Source: Paenibacillus silagei (GTDB lineage Bacteria > Bacillota > Bacilli > Paenibacillales > Paenibacillaceae). From it: 64,000 bases of DNA. The notes beneath the pieces were generated by a model. That model searched no databases and was not told the origin of the DNA. It worked only from the letters and a program-made list of their open reading frames with translations. The stretch spans positions 336,729 through 400,728 of the forward strand of contig NZ_JAGGLV010000004.1 of assembly GCF_017874735.1 (NCBI RefSeq), written 5' to 3'. The translations under genes were made by a program, and so were the position numbers. This document shows positions 47,755-62,034 of the stretch, piece after piece. Numbering within the stretch: the stretch's first letter is position 1; each line of letters opens with the position of its first letter.

Positions 47755-49563
47755 TTAATTCAGCATATTTGCTTCAAGTTCTTCCTTACTTAAAAACGGA
47801 AACATATCATGTATTGGCATAGAGACCATCGTACCATCATCAAGCTTCTTGGAGGAGACCGTTGGAATGATTTGCTGCTTAGGCTGACACATGATCTCAC
47901 AGATAACAGGTCCCGTCTGTTTCAGTGCCTCATTAATATTTGCATCTAAATTTTTTCTATCGTTGCACTCTACATATGGAATATTATACGCCGCAGCAAT
48001 TTTACGGAATGACGGAGCAGATACACCAGAATCAATACCGGACCCAACATAATGCCCCTCAAAGAAATTGTCCTGTGTATTCCTTATGGAAGCATAGCCA
48101 TCATTATTTATGATAAACAATTTGATATTCAGATTGTGATGACGGATGGTTTGTAATTCCTGAATATTGGTTTGAAGGGAGCCGTCCCCGGTGACACATA
48201 ATACACTCTTCAAGGGGTCAACAGCCGCTACACCAATGCTTGCCGGCAATGAATATCCCATCGCTCCAAGCGCTCCAGATACGATATAGCGCTGATCACC
48301 CTTTACCCTGAACCCTTGACCCATTACATAAAAGGCAGACCCGGCATCTGTTAATATCGTTTCATTGCCTTCAGTCAACTTGCTTAAAACTTCTGCAAAT
48401 TCATAGAAATTAACCCTGCTGCCTCCAAGATCATGTGGTTCTTTGAAGACTGCATATTGTTCTTTCCAGCGTATACAGGTTTGATTCCATGTGACATGCT
48501 TATTTTGATATCCTTTTATCAGGGCTGCCTTCAATAAGTTTTGGATGAAATTTTCTACATCTGAACTGATTTTTTCGTTCACACTAATATTTTCTCTCTG
48601 CATGACTGCCTCATCCAGCTCCACTTGAACTTTATAAGCATTAACTGCAAAGGTATCCAGCTCATAGCCTGTGGTTTGTGTATGTAGACTACAGCCGATG
48701 GATAAGATGAAATCAGCGTTTTGCACTGCGAAATTGCCTGCACGATCTCCCTTCACTCCTGGATGGCCAATAAATAGATTATTGTTATAGGGGAGTATAT
48801 CTTTGGCTAACTGTGTGGTGATTACCGGAAGACCAAGGACCGTAACTAATTCTCGGAAGTCAACGACAGCCCCTGCCGAACGGATTCCATGACCGGCCAG
48901 AATAACAGGACGTTTGAAAGAACCTATTTTGTCCAGGAGGCTTGAACATTCTTCTTGAAGATCATATGGAAGGGCAGGCGGCTTTTCAAAGCCTTCCAGA
49001 TGATCCGGATCAATGAATGCTGCTTGAATATTCAGGGGAATATCTAATAATACAGGGCCTGGCCTGCCCTCTTGCGCAAGGTACACTGCTTTTTCCAAAT
49101 GATATTTAATGCTCTCGGGACTGTCGATAAAGGCAGCATATTTAGTAATCGGTTTAACAATCGGAACAATATCCACCTCGAAGGTGCCGAATTGCCGCAG
49201 TCCTTCAATTTTTGAACCTTGTATGGTTTGTTTCAAATTACTTTGTCCGGTTACAAACAGACAAGGAACGGAATCGAGCCAAGCTCCGGCGATTCCTGTC
49301 ACTGTGTTAGTAGCACCGGGCCCGCTAGTGGCATAGCACAATCCGATCGTTCCCGATTGGCGTGCATACCCTTCAGCCGCCATTGCACTGGCCTGTTCAT
49401 GGTGATTACAGTAGTAAGTAATCTCCTTAACTTTTCCCAAGGCATCAATTAAGTGCATCATACCTCCGCCAGATAACATAAATGCAGATTTCACACCTTG
49501 TTGTTTCATATAATCAGCAATGTAATCTGAGACTCTCATTCTCATGTGGATTCCCTCGCTCAT
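47755..49563 (-). CDS. Thiamine diphosphate-dependent acetolactate-synthase-like enzyme (602 aa)
   Basis: Three-domain ThDP fold: catalytic Glu in CNHHEQASAMAAEGYARQSG (about 50-70), central Rossmann-like domain (VILAGHGIRSAGA), ThDP-Mg motif GDGSLQTNIQELQTI ... INNDGYASI. The start overlaps the upstream aldolase stop (ATGA), so the two are translationally coupled. Relatives occur in surface-polysaccharide clusters as well as in valine synthesis; there is no regulatory-subunit gene. Base composition is more A+T-rich than in flanking genes, suggesting separate acquisition. Confidence 0.9.
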   Translation of the reverse strand: MSEGIHMRMRVSDYIADYMKQQGVKSAFMLSGGGMMHLIDALGKVKEITYYCNHHEQASAMAAEGYARQSGTIGLCYATSGPGATNTVTGIAGAWLDSVPCLFVTGQSNLKQTIQGSKIEGLRQFGTFEVDIVPIVKPITKYAAFIDSPESIKYHLEKAVYLAQEGRPGPVLLDIPLNIQAAFIDPDHLEGFEKPPALPYDLQEECSSLLDKIGSFKRPVILAGHGIRSAGAVVDFRELVTVLGLPVITTQLAKDILPYNNNLFIGHPGVKGDRAGNFAVQNADFILSIGCSLHTQTTGYELDTFAVNAYKVQVELDEAVMQRENISVNEKISSDVENFIQNLLKAALIKGYQNKHVTWNQTCIRWKEQYAVFKEPHDLGGSRVNFYEFAEVLSKLTEGNETILTDAGSAFYVMGQGFRVKGDQRYIVSGALGAMGYSLPASIGVAAVDPLKSVLCVTGDGSLQTNIQELQTIRHHNLNIKLFIINNDGYASIRNTQDNFFEGHYVGSGIDSGVSAPSFRKIAAAYNIPYVECNDRKNLDANINEALKQTGPVICEIMCQPKQQIIPTVSSKKLDDGTMVSMPIHDMFPFLSKEELEANMLN

Positions 49564-50336
49564 GAATAGAATATATCCTTCATATGATCTACTGCTTCTC
49601 TCGATGATTGATAGATAAGATTAGAATCAACTCCATACACAAGTACGTTCGCTCCCAAAGAATAGGCATGTTGAATATCTTCTTTACTTCTAACCATCAT
49701 TCCAGCGGCCTTCCCCGCATCACGGATCTTCTTCACACAGCACTCCACAAACTTAAGAATCACGGGGTCCTGTACATTACCCTTGCATCCTAATGCGATA
49801 GACATATCATATACGCCCAGATATACCATATCTAATTGTGGTACTGTCAGAATGTCATCAATCAAAGCATAGCTGGTCGCATTCTCAATAATAATAGATG
49901 AAAAACCATAATCATTATTCATTTTCCCCTGATCATTAGATAATGGATTGCTGTATTGTGCAGCACGGGTAAAGGGATTATATCCTCTGACTCCTTCGGG
50001 TGCATATCTCATGAATTGAATTACTGAATCAACATCTTCTTTAGTCATGATTTGAGGAACAATAATACCATCTGTCCCCAGATCCATTACGGATTGAACA
50101 ACAGTTTGGCTTATTTGAGGTATTCGAACTATAGAAGCACAACCGGAGCCTTCACATGAACGTATTGAAGAATCTAGCGTTTGGAGATTGTATATCCCAT
50201 GCTCCATATCAAATATTTGAAAATCCAGTCCGGAAAGGCCGAATATCTCGGAAAGAATAGGGGAAGGAACGATGGACCATATTCCGATTATAGGCGTATT
50301 GCTCCCCAGCTTTTGCTTCAGCGGATTTGCTGACAT
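49560..50336 (-). CDS. HpcH/HpaI-family aldolase (258 aa)
   Basis: Class II pyruvate aldolase fold: FDMEHGIYNLQTLDSSIR (metal Glu region), GTDGIIVPQIMTKEDVDSVI, IIIENATSYALIDDI, and YLGVYDMSIALGC with the conserved Asp. Cleaves or forms 2-keto-3-deoxy sugar acids or similar hydroxy-keto acids. Coupled to the ThDP enzyme. The two share lower GC content than their neighbours. Confidence 0.88.
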   Translation of the reverse strand: MSANPLKQKLGSNTPIIGIWSIVPSPILSEIFGLSGLDFQIFDMEHGIYNLQTLDSSIRSCEGSGCASIVRIPQISQTVVQSVMDLGTDGIIVPQIMTKEDVDSVIQFMRYAPEGVRGYNPFTRAAQYSNPLSNDQGKMNNDYGFSSIIIENATSYALIDDILTVPQLDMVYLGVYDMSIALGCKGNVQDPVILKFVECCVKKIRDAGKAAGMMVRSKEDIQHAYSLGANVLVYGVDSNLIYQSSREAVDHMKDIFYS

Positions 50337-50450
50337 CTATAACACCCCTTTTCAAGTAGTGCTGGCTTATAATTAGATTCTCTTTTAATTTATGTGATGT
50401 TAAAGCCGAAAATTCCAAGAGATTATAGCAGATTTCCTGGTTGGCAAAAT

Positions 50451-50485
50451 AAAGCAGGCAACCGGGAAATTACAGCTGCCTGCTT
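50451..50485 (-). terminator. Terminator of the GT2-TPR gene
   Basis: AAAGCAGGCA / TGCCTGCTT stem, with T-rich sequence on the minus strand (TTTATTTTG). Confidence 0.75.
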
Positions 50486-50490
50486 CCGTG

Positions 50491-51621
50491 CTACTCTTTC
50501 TCGCCCCGCCTCTCTTCGAGCACCTGCTGCAAATCGATTCTTGTGCCCAGCAAGACCTGATTCCCCGGCAGGTAAGCCAAGGCCCGCTCATTATGCTGGT
50601 AGGCTTGCTGCCATTCTCTGGCTGCAGCGAAGCAGCGGCTGATCAAGACATGGGGCATCCAGGTATAATAAGCCTGGGAGACAGGACGGTCTCCCGGTCC
50701 CGCCGTCTGCAGGGCGATTGCCTGAAGATACCAGTAGATTGCACTCTCCCAATCCCTGCGCTCCTCGAAGAATCCGGCTACACCGCAGCAGACATCCGCC
50801 TGAGGCAGCCCGTAGCTGAAGGAGCGGAAGAGGCTGTTCAGCCTGAGCTCCGGTTCACCCAGCTCCCGGTAACATTCGGATAACCGCAGACAAGCTGTAA
50901 TCCGTTCCTCCTTGCAGCTCCGTGGTTCCTGCAACAGCTCTTCATACGAAGCAGCAGCAGTCTGATATTCCCGCGAGCCGAAGCATTCATTCGCATAGTG
51001 AAAGAGCAGTCTTCCTTCAGCCTTGCCTTCCTCAGCGATCCAGCGCTTCAGAATTCGCAGGTTACGTTCTGTATGGACAGCGGACGGGCGATGGTCAATG
51101 TAGATGTCCGTATTCATGGCTGTGCCTGCTCCAGTATCCAGTTCCTCATGGACCCGCCCCTGCCAGTGGAAATGTCCGCGCCTCACCAATCTGGGGCGGC
51201 GCTCTGAATACACTGGTACTACAGCGGAGGTAGCTTGGAAAGACTGCAGAAATAACCGGGTTCCCATCCAGATTACCTCCACCCCCGCCTGTTCCTGCGC
51301 CAGCTGCTGCTTCAGGCGGGCCAGCTTCTCTGCTTCCTGCGCAGCCAGCAGCTCATCCGCATCCATCCAGAAGACATAAGGCATCGTCGCCTGTTCGAAG
51401 GAATAGTTGCGGGCGGCTGCGAAATCATCATCCCAAGGATAAGCGAATACCTTCTCCGTATACCAGCCTGCAACTGTGACAGTCCTGTCTGTCGACCCCG
51501 TATCGATAATGACGATCTCATCCATCAAGTCTCTGACTGAATCCAGACAACGCCCCAGCACAGCTTCTTCATTCTTCACAATCATACATAGAGTGAACAG
51601 ACCCTGCTGTTCTGCTTCCAT
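50491..51621 (-). CDS. GT2-family glycosyltransferase with C-terminal TPR region (376 aa)
   Basis: N-terminal GT-A domain: LCMIVKNEEAVLGRCLDSV, IIDTGSTDRT, WDDDFAAARNYS, DXD-like MDADELL. From about residue 205 it continues as helical TPR-like repeats (HYANECFGSREYQTAAASYE, WESAIYWYLQAIAL). Glycosyltransferases of this layout often glycosylate proteins or peptides (SunS-like). Its place between the sugar genes and a collagen-like gene makes it a good candidate for the stalk glycosyltransferase (inference). Confidence 0.88.
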   Translation of the reverse strand: MEAEQQGLFTLCMIVKNEEAVLGRCLDSVRDLMDEIVIIDTGSTDRTVTVAGWYTEKVFAYPWDDDFAAARNYSFEQATMPYVFWMDADELLAAQEAEKLARLKQQLAQEQAGVEVIWMGTRLFLQSFQATSAVVPVYSERRPRLVRRGHFHWQGRVHEELDTGAGTAMNTDIYIDHRPSAVHTERNLRILKRWIAEEGKAEGRLLFHYANECFGSREYQTAAASYEELLQEPRSCKEERITACLRLSECYRELGEPELRLNSLFRSFSYGLPQADVCCGVAGFFEERRDWESAIYWYLQAIALQTAGPGDRPVSQAYYTWMPHVLISRCFAAAREWQQAYQHNERALAYLPGNQVLLGTRIDLQQVLEERRGEKE

Positions 51622-51652
51622 CTCCCTAGCCTCCTGGCAATCATTAGATATA

Positions 51653-51686
51653 CAAAAAAGAAGCCATCCCGCAAAGGATGGTTCTT
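51653..51686 (-). terminator. Terminator of collagen gene E
   Basis: On the minus strand AAGAACCATCC, loop, GGGATGGCTTCTTTTTTG. Confidence 0.82.
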
Positions 51687-51722
51687 AAGCTTGCTGAAAA
51701 GTGAAGCAGATCCCTTCCAGGA

Positions 51723-52994
<1,272 letters not shown>

Positions 52995-53069
52995 TCATTC
53001 CAGTATGCGCCAGGAATAGTGCGGTATCGGCTAATGAACTTAGCCCCCTTCCAAGCCTCCGCATCAGGC

Positions 53070-53128
53070 AGCAGCATACTTCATGATTAATATAGTAGTA
53101 TTCAAGCGTACAGGTTTGGTGTGGACTT
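53070..53128 (-). promoter_or_regulatory. Conserved upstream element of [12 protein letters not shown] collagen genes (copy 3)
   Basis: On the minus strand starts AAGTCCACACCAAACC and ends GTATGCTGCTG; matches 521-580 and 5895-5954. Here it is about 105 nt from the start codon rather than about 43. Confidence 0.55.
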
Positions 53129-53260
53129 CGTGATGAACTCCCTATTATGGGCTTCATTCCCGTCCACCAAATCTGATCTGTGAATACCAATATATGCGCC
53201 AAGTCCGGAATGTGTCCGTCAGTCAAGCAAGAACAATCTCTCCTCCATTGTCCATGAACC

Positions 53261-54145
53261 TCATCCGCCCGCAACATGAAATTCTTCTGCTATGCTTGAC
53301 AAGTATTGCCCGTAGGCTAGCTTGCGCATCGGCCTTGCCAGCTCCAAGAGCTGCTCCCTCGTGATGTAGCCCATATTGAAGGCAACCTCTTCAATACAAG
53401 CTACATACAGTCCTTGCCGCTTCTGAATGGTCTCGACTAGATTAGCTGCCTCCAGCAGGGAATCCGGCGTCCCGGTATCCAGCCAGGCCATTCCCCGGCC
53501 GAATAGCTCCACATTCAGTTGCCCTCTGCTTAGATATTCCCGATTGACATCCGTAATCTCAATTTCACCTCTCCGCGAGGGCTTAATCTGCCTGGCGATC
53601 TCCACGACCTGCTGGTCATAGAAGTACAAACCAGGTACGGCATAATGGGAACGGGGGTACAAAGGCTTCTCCTCCAGAGCAACCGCTTTGCCCGCAGTGT
53701 CGAATTCAACAACACCGTAGGCTGAAGGATCTTGCACCCGGCAGCCGAAGATCGTAGCGCCTTCCTGCCGCCGGACGGCTCTCTCCAGAATGGAGCTGAA
53801 GCTCTGTCCATAGAAGATATTGTCACCCAGAATCATGCACACATGATCAGTACTAATGAATTCTTCCCCAATCAGGAATGCCTCGGCAAGTCCGCGCGGC
53901 TGCTCCTGCACTGCATATTGGAAGGACATTCCGAGTTGTTCACCGTTGCCGAGAAGATTCTGGAACAGCCGGATGTCTCTTCCGCTGGAGATAATCAGAA
54001 TATCCCGGATGCCTGCCAGCATCAGGACAGACAGCGGGTAATAAATCATCGGCTTGTCGTATACCGGTAGAATCTGCTTGGAGATAGATTTCGTCAGCGG
54101 ATGCAGCCTCGTCCCCGAACCGCCCGCCAGAATAATGCCCTTCAT
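53261..54145 (-). CDS. rfbA: Glucose-1-phosphate thymidylyltransferase (294 aa)
   Basis: Makes dTDP-glucose from glucose-1-phosphate and dTTP. Motifs: [20 protein letters not shown] with [56 protein letters not shown]. Length typical for RmlA. The rmlB, C and D genes are not adjacent, so the downstream sugar may be made with enzymes encoded elsewhere or with the epimerase at 43583. Confidence 0.95.
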   Translation of the reverse strand: MKGIILAGGSGTRLHPLTKSISKQILPVYDKPMIYYPLSVLMLAGIRDILIISSGRDIRLFQNLLGNGEQLGMSFQYAVQEQPRGLAEAFLIGEEFISTDHVCMILGDNIFYGQSFSSILERAVRRQEGATIFGCRVQDPSAYGVVEFDTAGKAVALEEKPLYPRSHYAVPGLYFYDQQVVEIARQIKPSRRGEIEITDVNREYLSRGQLNVELFGRGMAWLDTGTPDSLLEAANLVETIQKRQGLYVACIEEVAFNMGYITREQLLELARPMRKLAYGQYLSSIAEEFHVAGG

Positions 54146-54226
54146 ATAGGCTCAACTCCCATCACTTTGCGGGTTCTTTATTTGTCCGCTCGATACTTCC
54201 TGTCCTTGTCCACCCGTTACGGAATG

Positions 54227-54267
54227 AAGATCAACTCCACGGTTATTGACCCGATGGAGTTGATCTT
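54227..54267 (-). terminator. Terminator of the collagen operon F-H
   Basis: AAGATCAACTCCA / TGGAGTTGATCTT, 13-bp perfect stem. Confidence 0.82.
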
Positions 54268-54298
54268 TCATTAAAGAACATATACATCAAATTTCGCA

Positions 54299-56596
54299 TT
54301 ATTCGCTTTGCGTCTGGTATCTTCCGCTGGAGACAGAGTTTCCCAGCGGGAAATTGGAGAATCCGCCTGGAATATCAAAGCTTCGGATGGTGAAATCATT
54401 CAGGCTAACAGAATGAATCTGAGTTCCGGCATTGACGAAATATCTGCTGTCTCCTGTAAAATCAGCATAGCTAGGACCTTGATAATCCGGTAATGAAATA
54501 TATCGCGCACTCTGATCAACCGTTGAAATCAGTAACAGTTGTGTAGATCCTAGAACGGCCACCCATTGCTCATCCGGCGACAAGAACATAATACTTCCAG
54601 TATTCTGAACTTGCCAATGATTCAGCAATTCTCCTTGAGCATCAAGCAGACTGACCCGACGCTGACTTTGATCAGGTATTACGGTATCCAGCAAGTAGGT
54701 ATCGCTATTCTTCAGTATTCGGATACCAGCAGTGTTATTAGGTGAAGGCCCAATGCTTCCAGTATCGCTGAAATTATCTAAATTCGCATATTTATAGTAT
54801 ATTCCTCCACCATTACCTGTAGCCTTAAGTTCCTTACTATCGGGCGTAACCGCCAGCACTGGGGTGTCGGTGAACAAACCAGCAGAGCCCCCTACTAATA
54901 AAATATTCTGGATAAGCGTACCTGTGTCAGTCTCATAGCCATGAATTCTTCCATAGTAAGTGTAAAAGAAGACATACCGGCTGTCAGGTGAGGCTGCAGC
55001 GTAGACAACATTGTAATCCAGGGTTAGTGTCTTCACTATACCGCCATTCTCCAGATCATAAATCTGGACCTGTGTACTGTTCTGGGTCCAGATGAAGAGA
55101 TATCTTTGATCCGGCGTTAGCACCATACCTGTGACATAGAGACCGGGAACCAAATCAACTCCCCAATCCACCTTTTCTTCTTGTGTATTGAAACGGTACA
55201 ATCTGCTAACTACTCCGTAATAAATGTAACGCCCATCGGTTGAAGCTGCATAGGCTGAAGCTAATGGTTTATTGGTATTGTCATACATCGGAACAGAATT
55301 TCTAAGGCCATATAGCGCATCGAAGATCTGAACAGATCCCGAAGCGAGATAATATACGGTTCTGTCCTTGACATAAGGATGCCTTAGTCCTGACTGCTCT
55401 GCATATAGATAACGGCTCTCCACTCTTAAGTTGAGACCCGCTTGGACAGGCATATCTATCTTCACTTGCAGGGAGTATGCTCCGGTTCCGCCGGCATTAT
55501 AATGAGTCAGACTGAACGGGCAATCTACGCTTGCCCGCTCACCGCCAGGGAAGCTGTCCGAGCTCTGCTGAATGGAATAGAATGAGTAGTCTTGGATAAT
55601 AACATCATTAAAGAGTACATTGATAACGATGGGAACCCGTATGGAGGTCAAATACGGCTGGAAAGTTACAAGAGCATTCCCCTGAAGTAACACATTAGGG
55701 CCACCCTCTATGACCACTTGAGGCAAAGTGAGGACGGTCTGGAAGTCATTGGTCAGATTAATGGGGTCCGCAGAATATAGATACTGGGCAGGAGTCAACG
55801 GCTCTCCGGTTGTGCCTGTTGCTCCGGCTGGACCTGCCGGTCCCTCCGGCCCTTTGCCGGTGATTCCAGTCGCCCCTACAGCTCCCCTTATTCCCTGGTC
55901 TCCCTGATTACCTGTGCCTCCCTTTACACTGCCGCCCGTAGCCCCTGTCAATGACAGACCGGTCGTTCCTGTGGGACCGATCCCCGTCGCCCCGGTTACT
56001 CCGGTCGCTCCCGTCGAACCGCTGCCCGTCCCGCCGGTTACGCTTGCCGGCAATCCCGGATCGCCGGTGTCTCCTGTGGCACCGTTCGGCCCATAGCCTG
56101 TCGCTCCAACCGGCCCAATGCCGCCACCGTCTCCGTCAAAGCCATCATATCCCTGGGTTCCGGTCGTTCCCGTCGGGCCTGTGGGACCGGTTAGCCCGGT
56201 TGCGGCTAACGCTGTCTCTGCGAAGGAGATGCCTGCAACAGCTCTGCCGATTGAGGGGTTAGCCCTGACATTGCTATAGCTGACCACTCTGGCTTGTATG
56301 CTGTATGCATAAGTTCCCGGATTCGCCGGATGATTGATCACAACCTGTAACGTCCTTGCAGCTTCCTCTGTTCCATTGTGGGACAATGTGACTAGCTGGC
56401 TCTGAATGTGGCTGCCGGAGAGCGTCGTCTCCAGCTCAACCCGCAGCTGAGACGGCCCGCTGTCAAGGCTCTGAAATACAAGGGGAATATGAAAGCTGAT
56501 GAGTGCCTGCGGCTGGGCTGCAGCAATTTCAAGGGTCTCTGCCAGACGGATTGCCGGTCCCGGCACGCCTAGAGGAAGAGACGTAAGATTCGACAT
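54299..56596 (-). CDS. Collagen-like protein F fused to a beta-propeller domain (765 aa)
   Basis: ATG behind AAAGGAGTGG. N-terminal domain (about 1-130) starts with [15 protein letters not shown], shared with protein H. A short, varied collagen-like stalk follows (about 135-265: [16 protein letters not shown] ... [13 protein letters not shown]). Then a beta-sandwich region (to about 400). The last 360 residues have YVTN/WD40-like blades: [75 protein letters not shown]. The stalk's X and Y positions are more diverse than in other paralogs. A propeller head on a collagen-like stalk suggests a binding function. Confidence 0.88.
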   Translation of the reverse strand: MSNLTSLPLGVPGPAIRLAETLEIAAAQPQALISFHIPLVFQSLDSGPSQLRVELETTLSGSHIQSQLVTLSHNGTEEAARTLQVVINHPANPGTYAYSIQARVVSYSNVRANPSIGRAVAGISFAETALAATGLTGPTGPTGTTGTQGYDGFDGDGGGIGPVGATGYGPNGATGDTGDPGLPASVTGGTGSGSTGATGVTGATGIGPTGTTGLSLTGATGGSVKGGTGNQGDQGIRGAVGATGITGKGPEGPAGPAGATGTTGEPLTPAQYLYSADPINLTNDFQTVLTLPQVVIEGGPNVLLQGNALVTFQPYLTSIRVPIVINVLFNDVIIQDYSFYSIQQSSDSFPGGERASVDCPFSLTHYNAGGTGAYSLQVKIDMPVQAGLNLRVESRYLYAEQSGLRHPYVKDRTVYYLASGSVQIFDALYGLRNSVPMYDNTNKPLASAYAASTDGRYIYYGVVSRLYRFNTQEEKVDWGVDLVPGLYVTGMVLTPDQRYLFIWTQNSTQVQIYDLENGGIVKTLTLDYNVVYAAASPDSRYVFFYTYYGRIHGYETDTGTLIQNILLVGGSAGLFTDTPVLAVTPDSKELKATGNGGGIYYKYANLDNFSDTGSIGPSPNNTAGIRILKNSDTYLLDTVIPDQSQRRVSLLDAQGELLNHWQVQNTGSIMFLSPDEQWVAVLGSTQLLLISTVDQSARYISLPDYQGPSYADFTGDSRYFVNAGTQIHSVSLNDFTIRSFDIPGGFSNFPLGNSVSSGRYQTQSE

Positions 56597-56628
56597 GACT
56601 TCACCACTCCTTTTAGATGTTCCGGGCT

Positions 56629-57843
56629 TCAGATGTTATCGAAAAGAACGGTTTCTGTTATAGTTCCAATAGCAGATATTCTCCACTGGTCTTGTGGGTC
56701 GGCGGTTACCAACATAACAAGCTTCATCACTGTCGGCGGTCCGCTGTACATCGCAATAAATGGGATATTCTGGGCTAAAATAACACTTTTCGTTCCACTA
56801 GAATCACTATACTGATAGTAGATCGTCCCCGCGCTGTCCGTGAGTACAAGTGATATTTTTAGGCCTCTGTTAGGAAACTGAGATTGGGGACCTGACCACC
56901 GGAGCTCCACGCTCCCGGAAATTTTGGAACGTCCTGTCTGTCCGGAAGCTGCCGGCAATTGAACAATTGTAATGGGAACGTTGAATTGCGAGGGTGATAA
57001 ATTATATACAGTATTAGTATTGTAAATTAACGTCGGAATATAAGACCCGTCTGCAGGCGCTCCAGTTGCCCCTGTTGCTCCGGCTGGACCCATATCTCCC
57101 GGTTCGTCGCCCGCTCCGGGCGGCCCTGTGAAGCCTGTCGGTCCTGTTGGTCCGTCGGGTCCCGTATCGCCAGTAATTATTGCGCCAGTAGCGCCTACAA
57201 TACCTGGCCCCGTTGGCCCTGTAGGGCCAATAATCCCTATTCCTGTCATACCGGTTGCCCCTGTTGGCCCTGTTGAGCCCCCTCCAAAAGCCGTTGCTCC
57301 AGTTGCCCCTGTGGGTCCGGTCACTCCGGTCGGACCCGGAAGCGATGGACCGTCATCTCCTTCCGGCCCTTCCGGACCCTGCGTCCCGGTTATACCTGTT
57401 AGACCAGTCGGACCTGTCGGACCCGGAGGTCCAATAATTCCGGCCTGGATCACTGGACCAGGTCCAGTCTGCAGGAGAGGGGAGCCTACCCGGATATCGG
57501 AAGCGATATTCTGGCCATGTAGCCCCTTCAATCTCAATTCGTAACGATGAATCCCTGCAGGCAGCATATCGGTAAATCTTATAATGGCTTCTATCTGAAC
57601 CAAACCGGCTGCGGCTGCCTGCGATTCAATTGCCACTGTACTTGATGCAATGCGCACATTCGCTCTCCATAACTCATATTCCATGTGCAGATGGTAATCC
57701 CCAGGGCTGAGGGTATCCAGCAGCAAGGGAACAACCAGACGCATTTCTGCGTTGTCAATTTGCTGTACTACATCCGTTCGTATCCCCGTAAGAACCAATA
57801 TGTTCCCGCTTCCCAGAAGAAGCGAGGAATAGATCTCCGTCAC
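56629..57843 (-). CDS. Collagen-like protein G (404 aa)
   Basis: GTG start behind AAAGGAGATG. N-terminal beta-domain (about 1-130, [39 protein letters not shown]) is a distant relative of those in proteins F and H. The stalk spans about 135-265 with [23 protein letters not shown] triplets, and a 130-residue beta-rich head ends [11 protein letters not shown]. It lies 32 nt ahead of gene F in one operon. Confidence 0.87.
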   Translation of the reverse strand: MTEIYSSLLLGSGNILVLTGIRTDVVQQIDNAEMRLVVPLLLDTLSPGDYHLHMEYELWRANVRIASSTVAIESQAAAAGLVQIEAIIRFTDMLPAGIHRYELRLKGLHGQNIASDIRVGSPLLQTGPGPVIQAGIIGPPGPTGPTGLTGITGTQGPEGPEGDDGPSLPGPTGVTGPTGATGATAFGGGSTGPTGATGMTGIGIIGPTGPTGPGIVGATGAIITGDTGPDGPTGPTGFTGPPGAGDEPGDMGPAGATGATGAPADGSYIPTLIYNTNTVYNLSPSQFNVPITIVQLPAASGQTGRSKISGSVELRWSGPQSQFPNRGLKISLVLTDSAGTIYYQYSDSSGTKSVILAQNIPFIAMYSGPPTVMKLVMLVTADPQDQWRISAIGTITETVLFDNI

Positions 57844-57907
57844 GTACGCTCATCTCCTTTTCCCTGATACCTATTCTTATCTATACCTTTGCTAGACTTG
57901 AACAAGG

Positions 57908-59128
57908 TCAGTTCCCATCCTGGAACACTCTGGCCGCTGCATTGAATGAGGTATAAGCAATTGAAGTATCATCCGAGGTACTAACTGGGTATGCTGTAAG
58001 CGAATATACATTCTGTCCTAGCGGCGGATTATTATCAATATTAAAGAACGCCAGGGCTTGACTGGAGGGGATGGAATTGTCAACCTCGCTGGTATAACTG
58101 TACTGTAGGGACCAGATTTGAGGGAACCCCACTGGCTGGCCATTACGATGTACTTGATAGACCATAATATTCTGGAATTCCCTGTCCGGGGGATTACCAT
58201 ACGTAATCTGAAGGGTCCCCTCAATGACCACACATTGATCAGCCGCATTAATCAGCAACGGCGGAAGCTGACCAACAATCTCCTGCCCGCCATCGGGACT
58301 GTTGACGAGCAACGTATCACTTACAACCATCGGCAAGGTCCGGCTTGGTCCGGGTTCCCCTGTGGGCCCCGTTGTACCTGTCGGGCCGGTGATTGCTGAC
58401 CCTGGACCCGTCTGCCCGGTTATTCCCTGCATACCGGTGTTTCCTGTCAGTCCTGCCGGTCCATAACCCGTCGCCCCCGCAGCTCCTGTTCCCGTAGCTC
58501 CGGTAGCACCTGTAACCCGCAGTCCATCCAGTCCGGTATGTCCTGTAGCTCCTTGTGCGCCGCTGGTTCCGATAACAACACCTGTTGCTCCAGTCGCTCC
58601 TTTAGGGCCTTTGGTACCCATAATACCAGGACCTGTGGTTCCGGTTGGACCTGGATTACCAGCAGGGCCTTGAGGACCTTGTGTGCCGGGAGCACCCTGC
58701 GGGCCTGTCGGCCCAGTCGGACCGACCTCTTCAGCGTCCACCGAAACTCCTTGTACGGAGACTGCTGGGAGGCCAAGCAGCGGACTGGACACAATATTCT
58801 GTGATGACAGAATCCGCAGCTCGAGTTCAAACGACCGCACCCCAGGGCTGAAGCTTCCTTTAATGCTTGCATTCACATCAGCAGCTATAGTCTCCCCGGC
58901 ATTGCCGTTGCCGATATAAGGATCGGTAAGGGTATGAATGATATTCCCGTCTTTCAGAACAGATAACCCGATGATCAGGTGATAGTTGCCGGACACTGCC
59001 GGCTTGAACGACAGTGGCACACTGAAATCAATTTGGGAATAGGGATGACTCTCTTCCAGCAAGACCGGACTTGCCAGCCTGATTGCCGGTCCCGGACTTC
59101 CCAGTTGCACCGGAATTAATGATGACAT
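57908..59128 (-). CDS. Collagen-like protein H (406 aa)
   Basis: Start ATG 59128 ([20 protein letters not shown]), with AAGGGG upstream; 26 extra codons to 59206 are unlikely. N-terminal domain (about 1-130) related to protein F. The stalk (about 135-265) is [19 protein letters not shown], then GATGATG. A beta-rich head of about 135 residues begins [14 protein letters not shown]. Same operon as G and F. Confidence 0.87.
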   Translation of the reverse strand: MSSLIPVQLGSPGPAIRLASPVLLEESHPYSQIDFSVPLSFKPAVSGNYHLIIGLSVLKDGNIIHTLTDPYIGNGNAGETIAADVNASIKGSFSPGVRSFELELRILSSQNIVSSPLLGLPAVSVQGVSVDAEEVGPTGPTGPQGAPGTQGPQGPAGNPGPTGTTGPGIMGTKGPKGATGATGVVIGTSGAQGATGHTGLDGLRVTGATGATGTGAAGATGYGPAGLTGNTGMQGITGQTGPGSAITGPTGTTGPTGEPGPSRTLPMVVSDTLLVNSPDGGQEIVGQLPPLLINAADQCVVIEGTLQITYGNPPDREFQNIMVYQVHRNGQPVGFPQIWSLQYSYTSEVDNSIPSSQALAFFNIDNNPPLGQNVYSLTAYPVSTSDDTSIAYTSFNAAARVFQDGN

Positions 59129-59384
59129 GTGGACACAACCCCTTCTTTCACTTTCATATTTGCTTACCCTGTGTGAACGCCAGAACTGCCCAATCAACAC
59201 CCCCAATACCAGTTTATGCAGCCTATAGATTGTCCAAGTCCACGATATGCTTAATATCTTACGGATCTGTCTAATCCGGCAGCACGCAATATTCTATGTC
59301 AATGACTTCATATTGGCTGGACATTTCGTACTTACAGCTGCAAAGAGGCAGATTACCTGTCCCTACCCGGATTCAGAACGCAGC

Positions 59385-59415
59385 AAAGCGCTGGAATGAA
59401 TTTTCCAGCGCCTCT
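59385..59415 (-). terminator. Terminator after collagen gene I
   Basis: AAAGCGCTGGAA / TTCCAGCGCCT stem with a 6-nt loop. Confidence 0.75.
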
Positions 59416-59431
59416 CGCTTCAATGCGAAAT

Positions 59432-60646
<1,215 letters not shown>

Positions 60647-60656
60647 TTAGATTGGA

Positions 60657-61865
<1,209 letters not shown>

Positions 61866-61964
61866 TTAGAATAGTCCATCATATGCTGCTCCGTACGTTT
61901 GGTTCGGCAATTCGTCCAGGCTATGTATGAAATAACTCAATATCTCCTTAACTTCCTTATGAAT

Positions 61965-61995
61965 GAAGACCAGCCTAAAAAACTGGCTGGTCTTC
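61965..61995 (-). terminator. Terminator of collagen gene K
   Basis: GAAGACCAGCC / GGCTGGTCTTC, 11-bp perfect stem; only a weak T-tract. Confidence 0.65.
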
Positions 61996-62034
61996 ACGAG
62001 AGCAAATTCAATTATTACTTACAAGAGACAGAAA

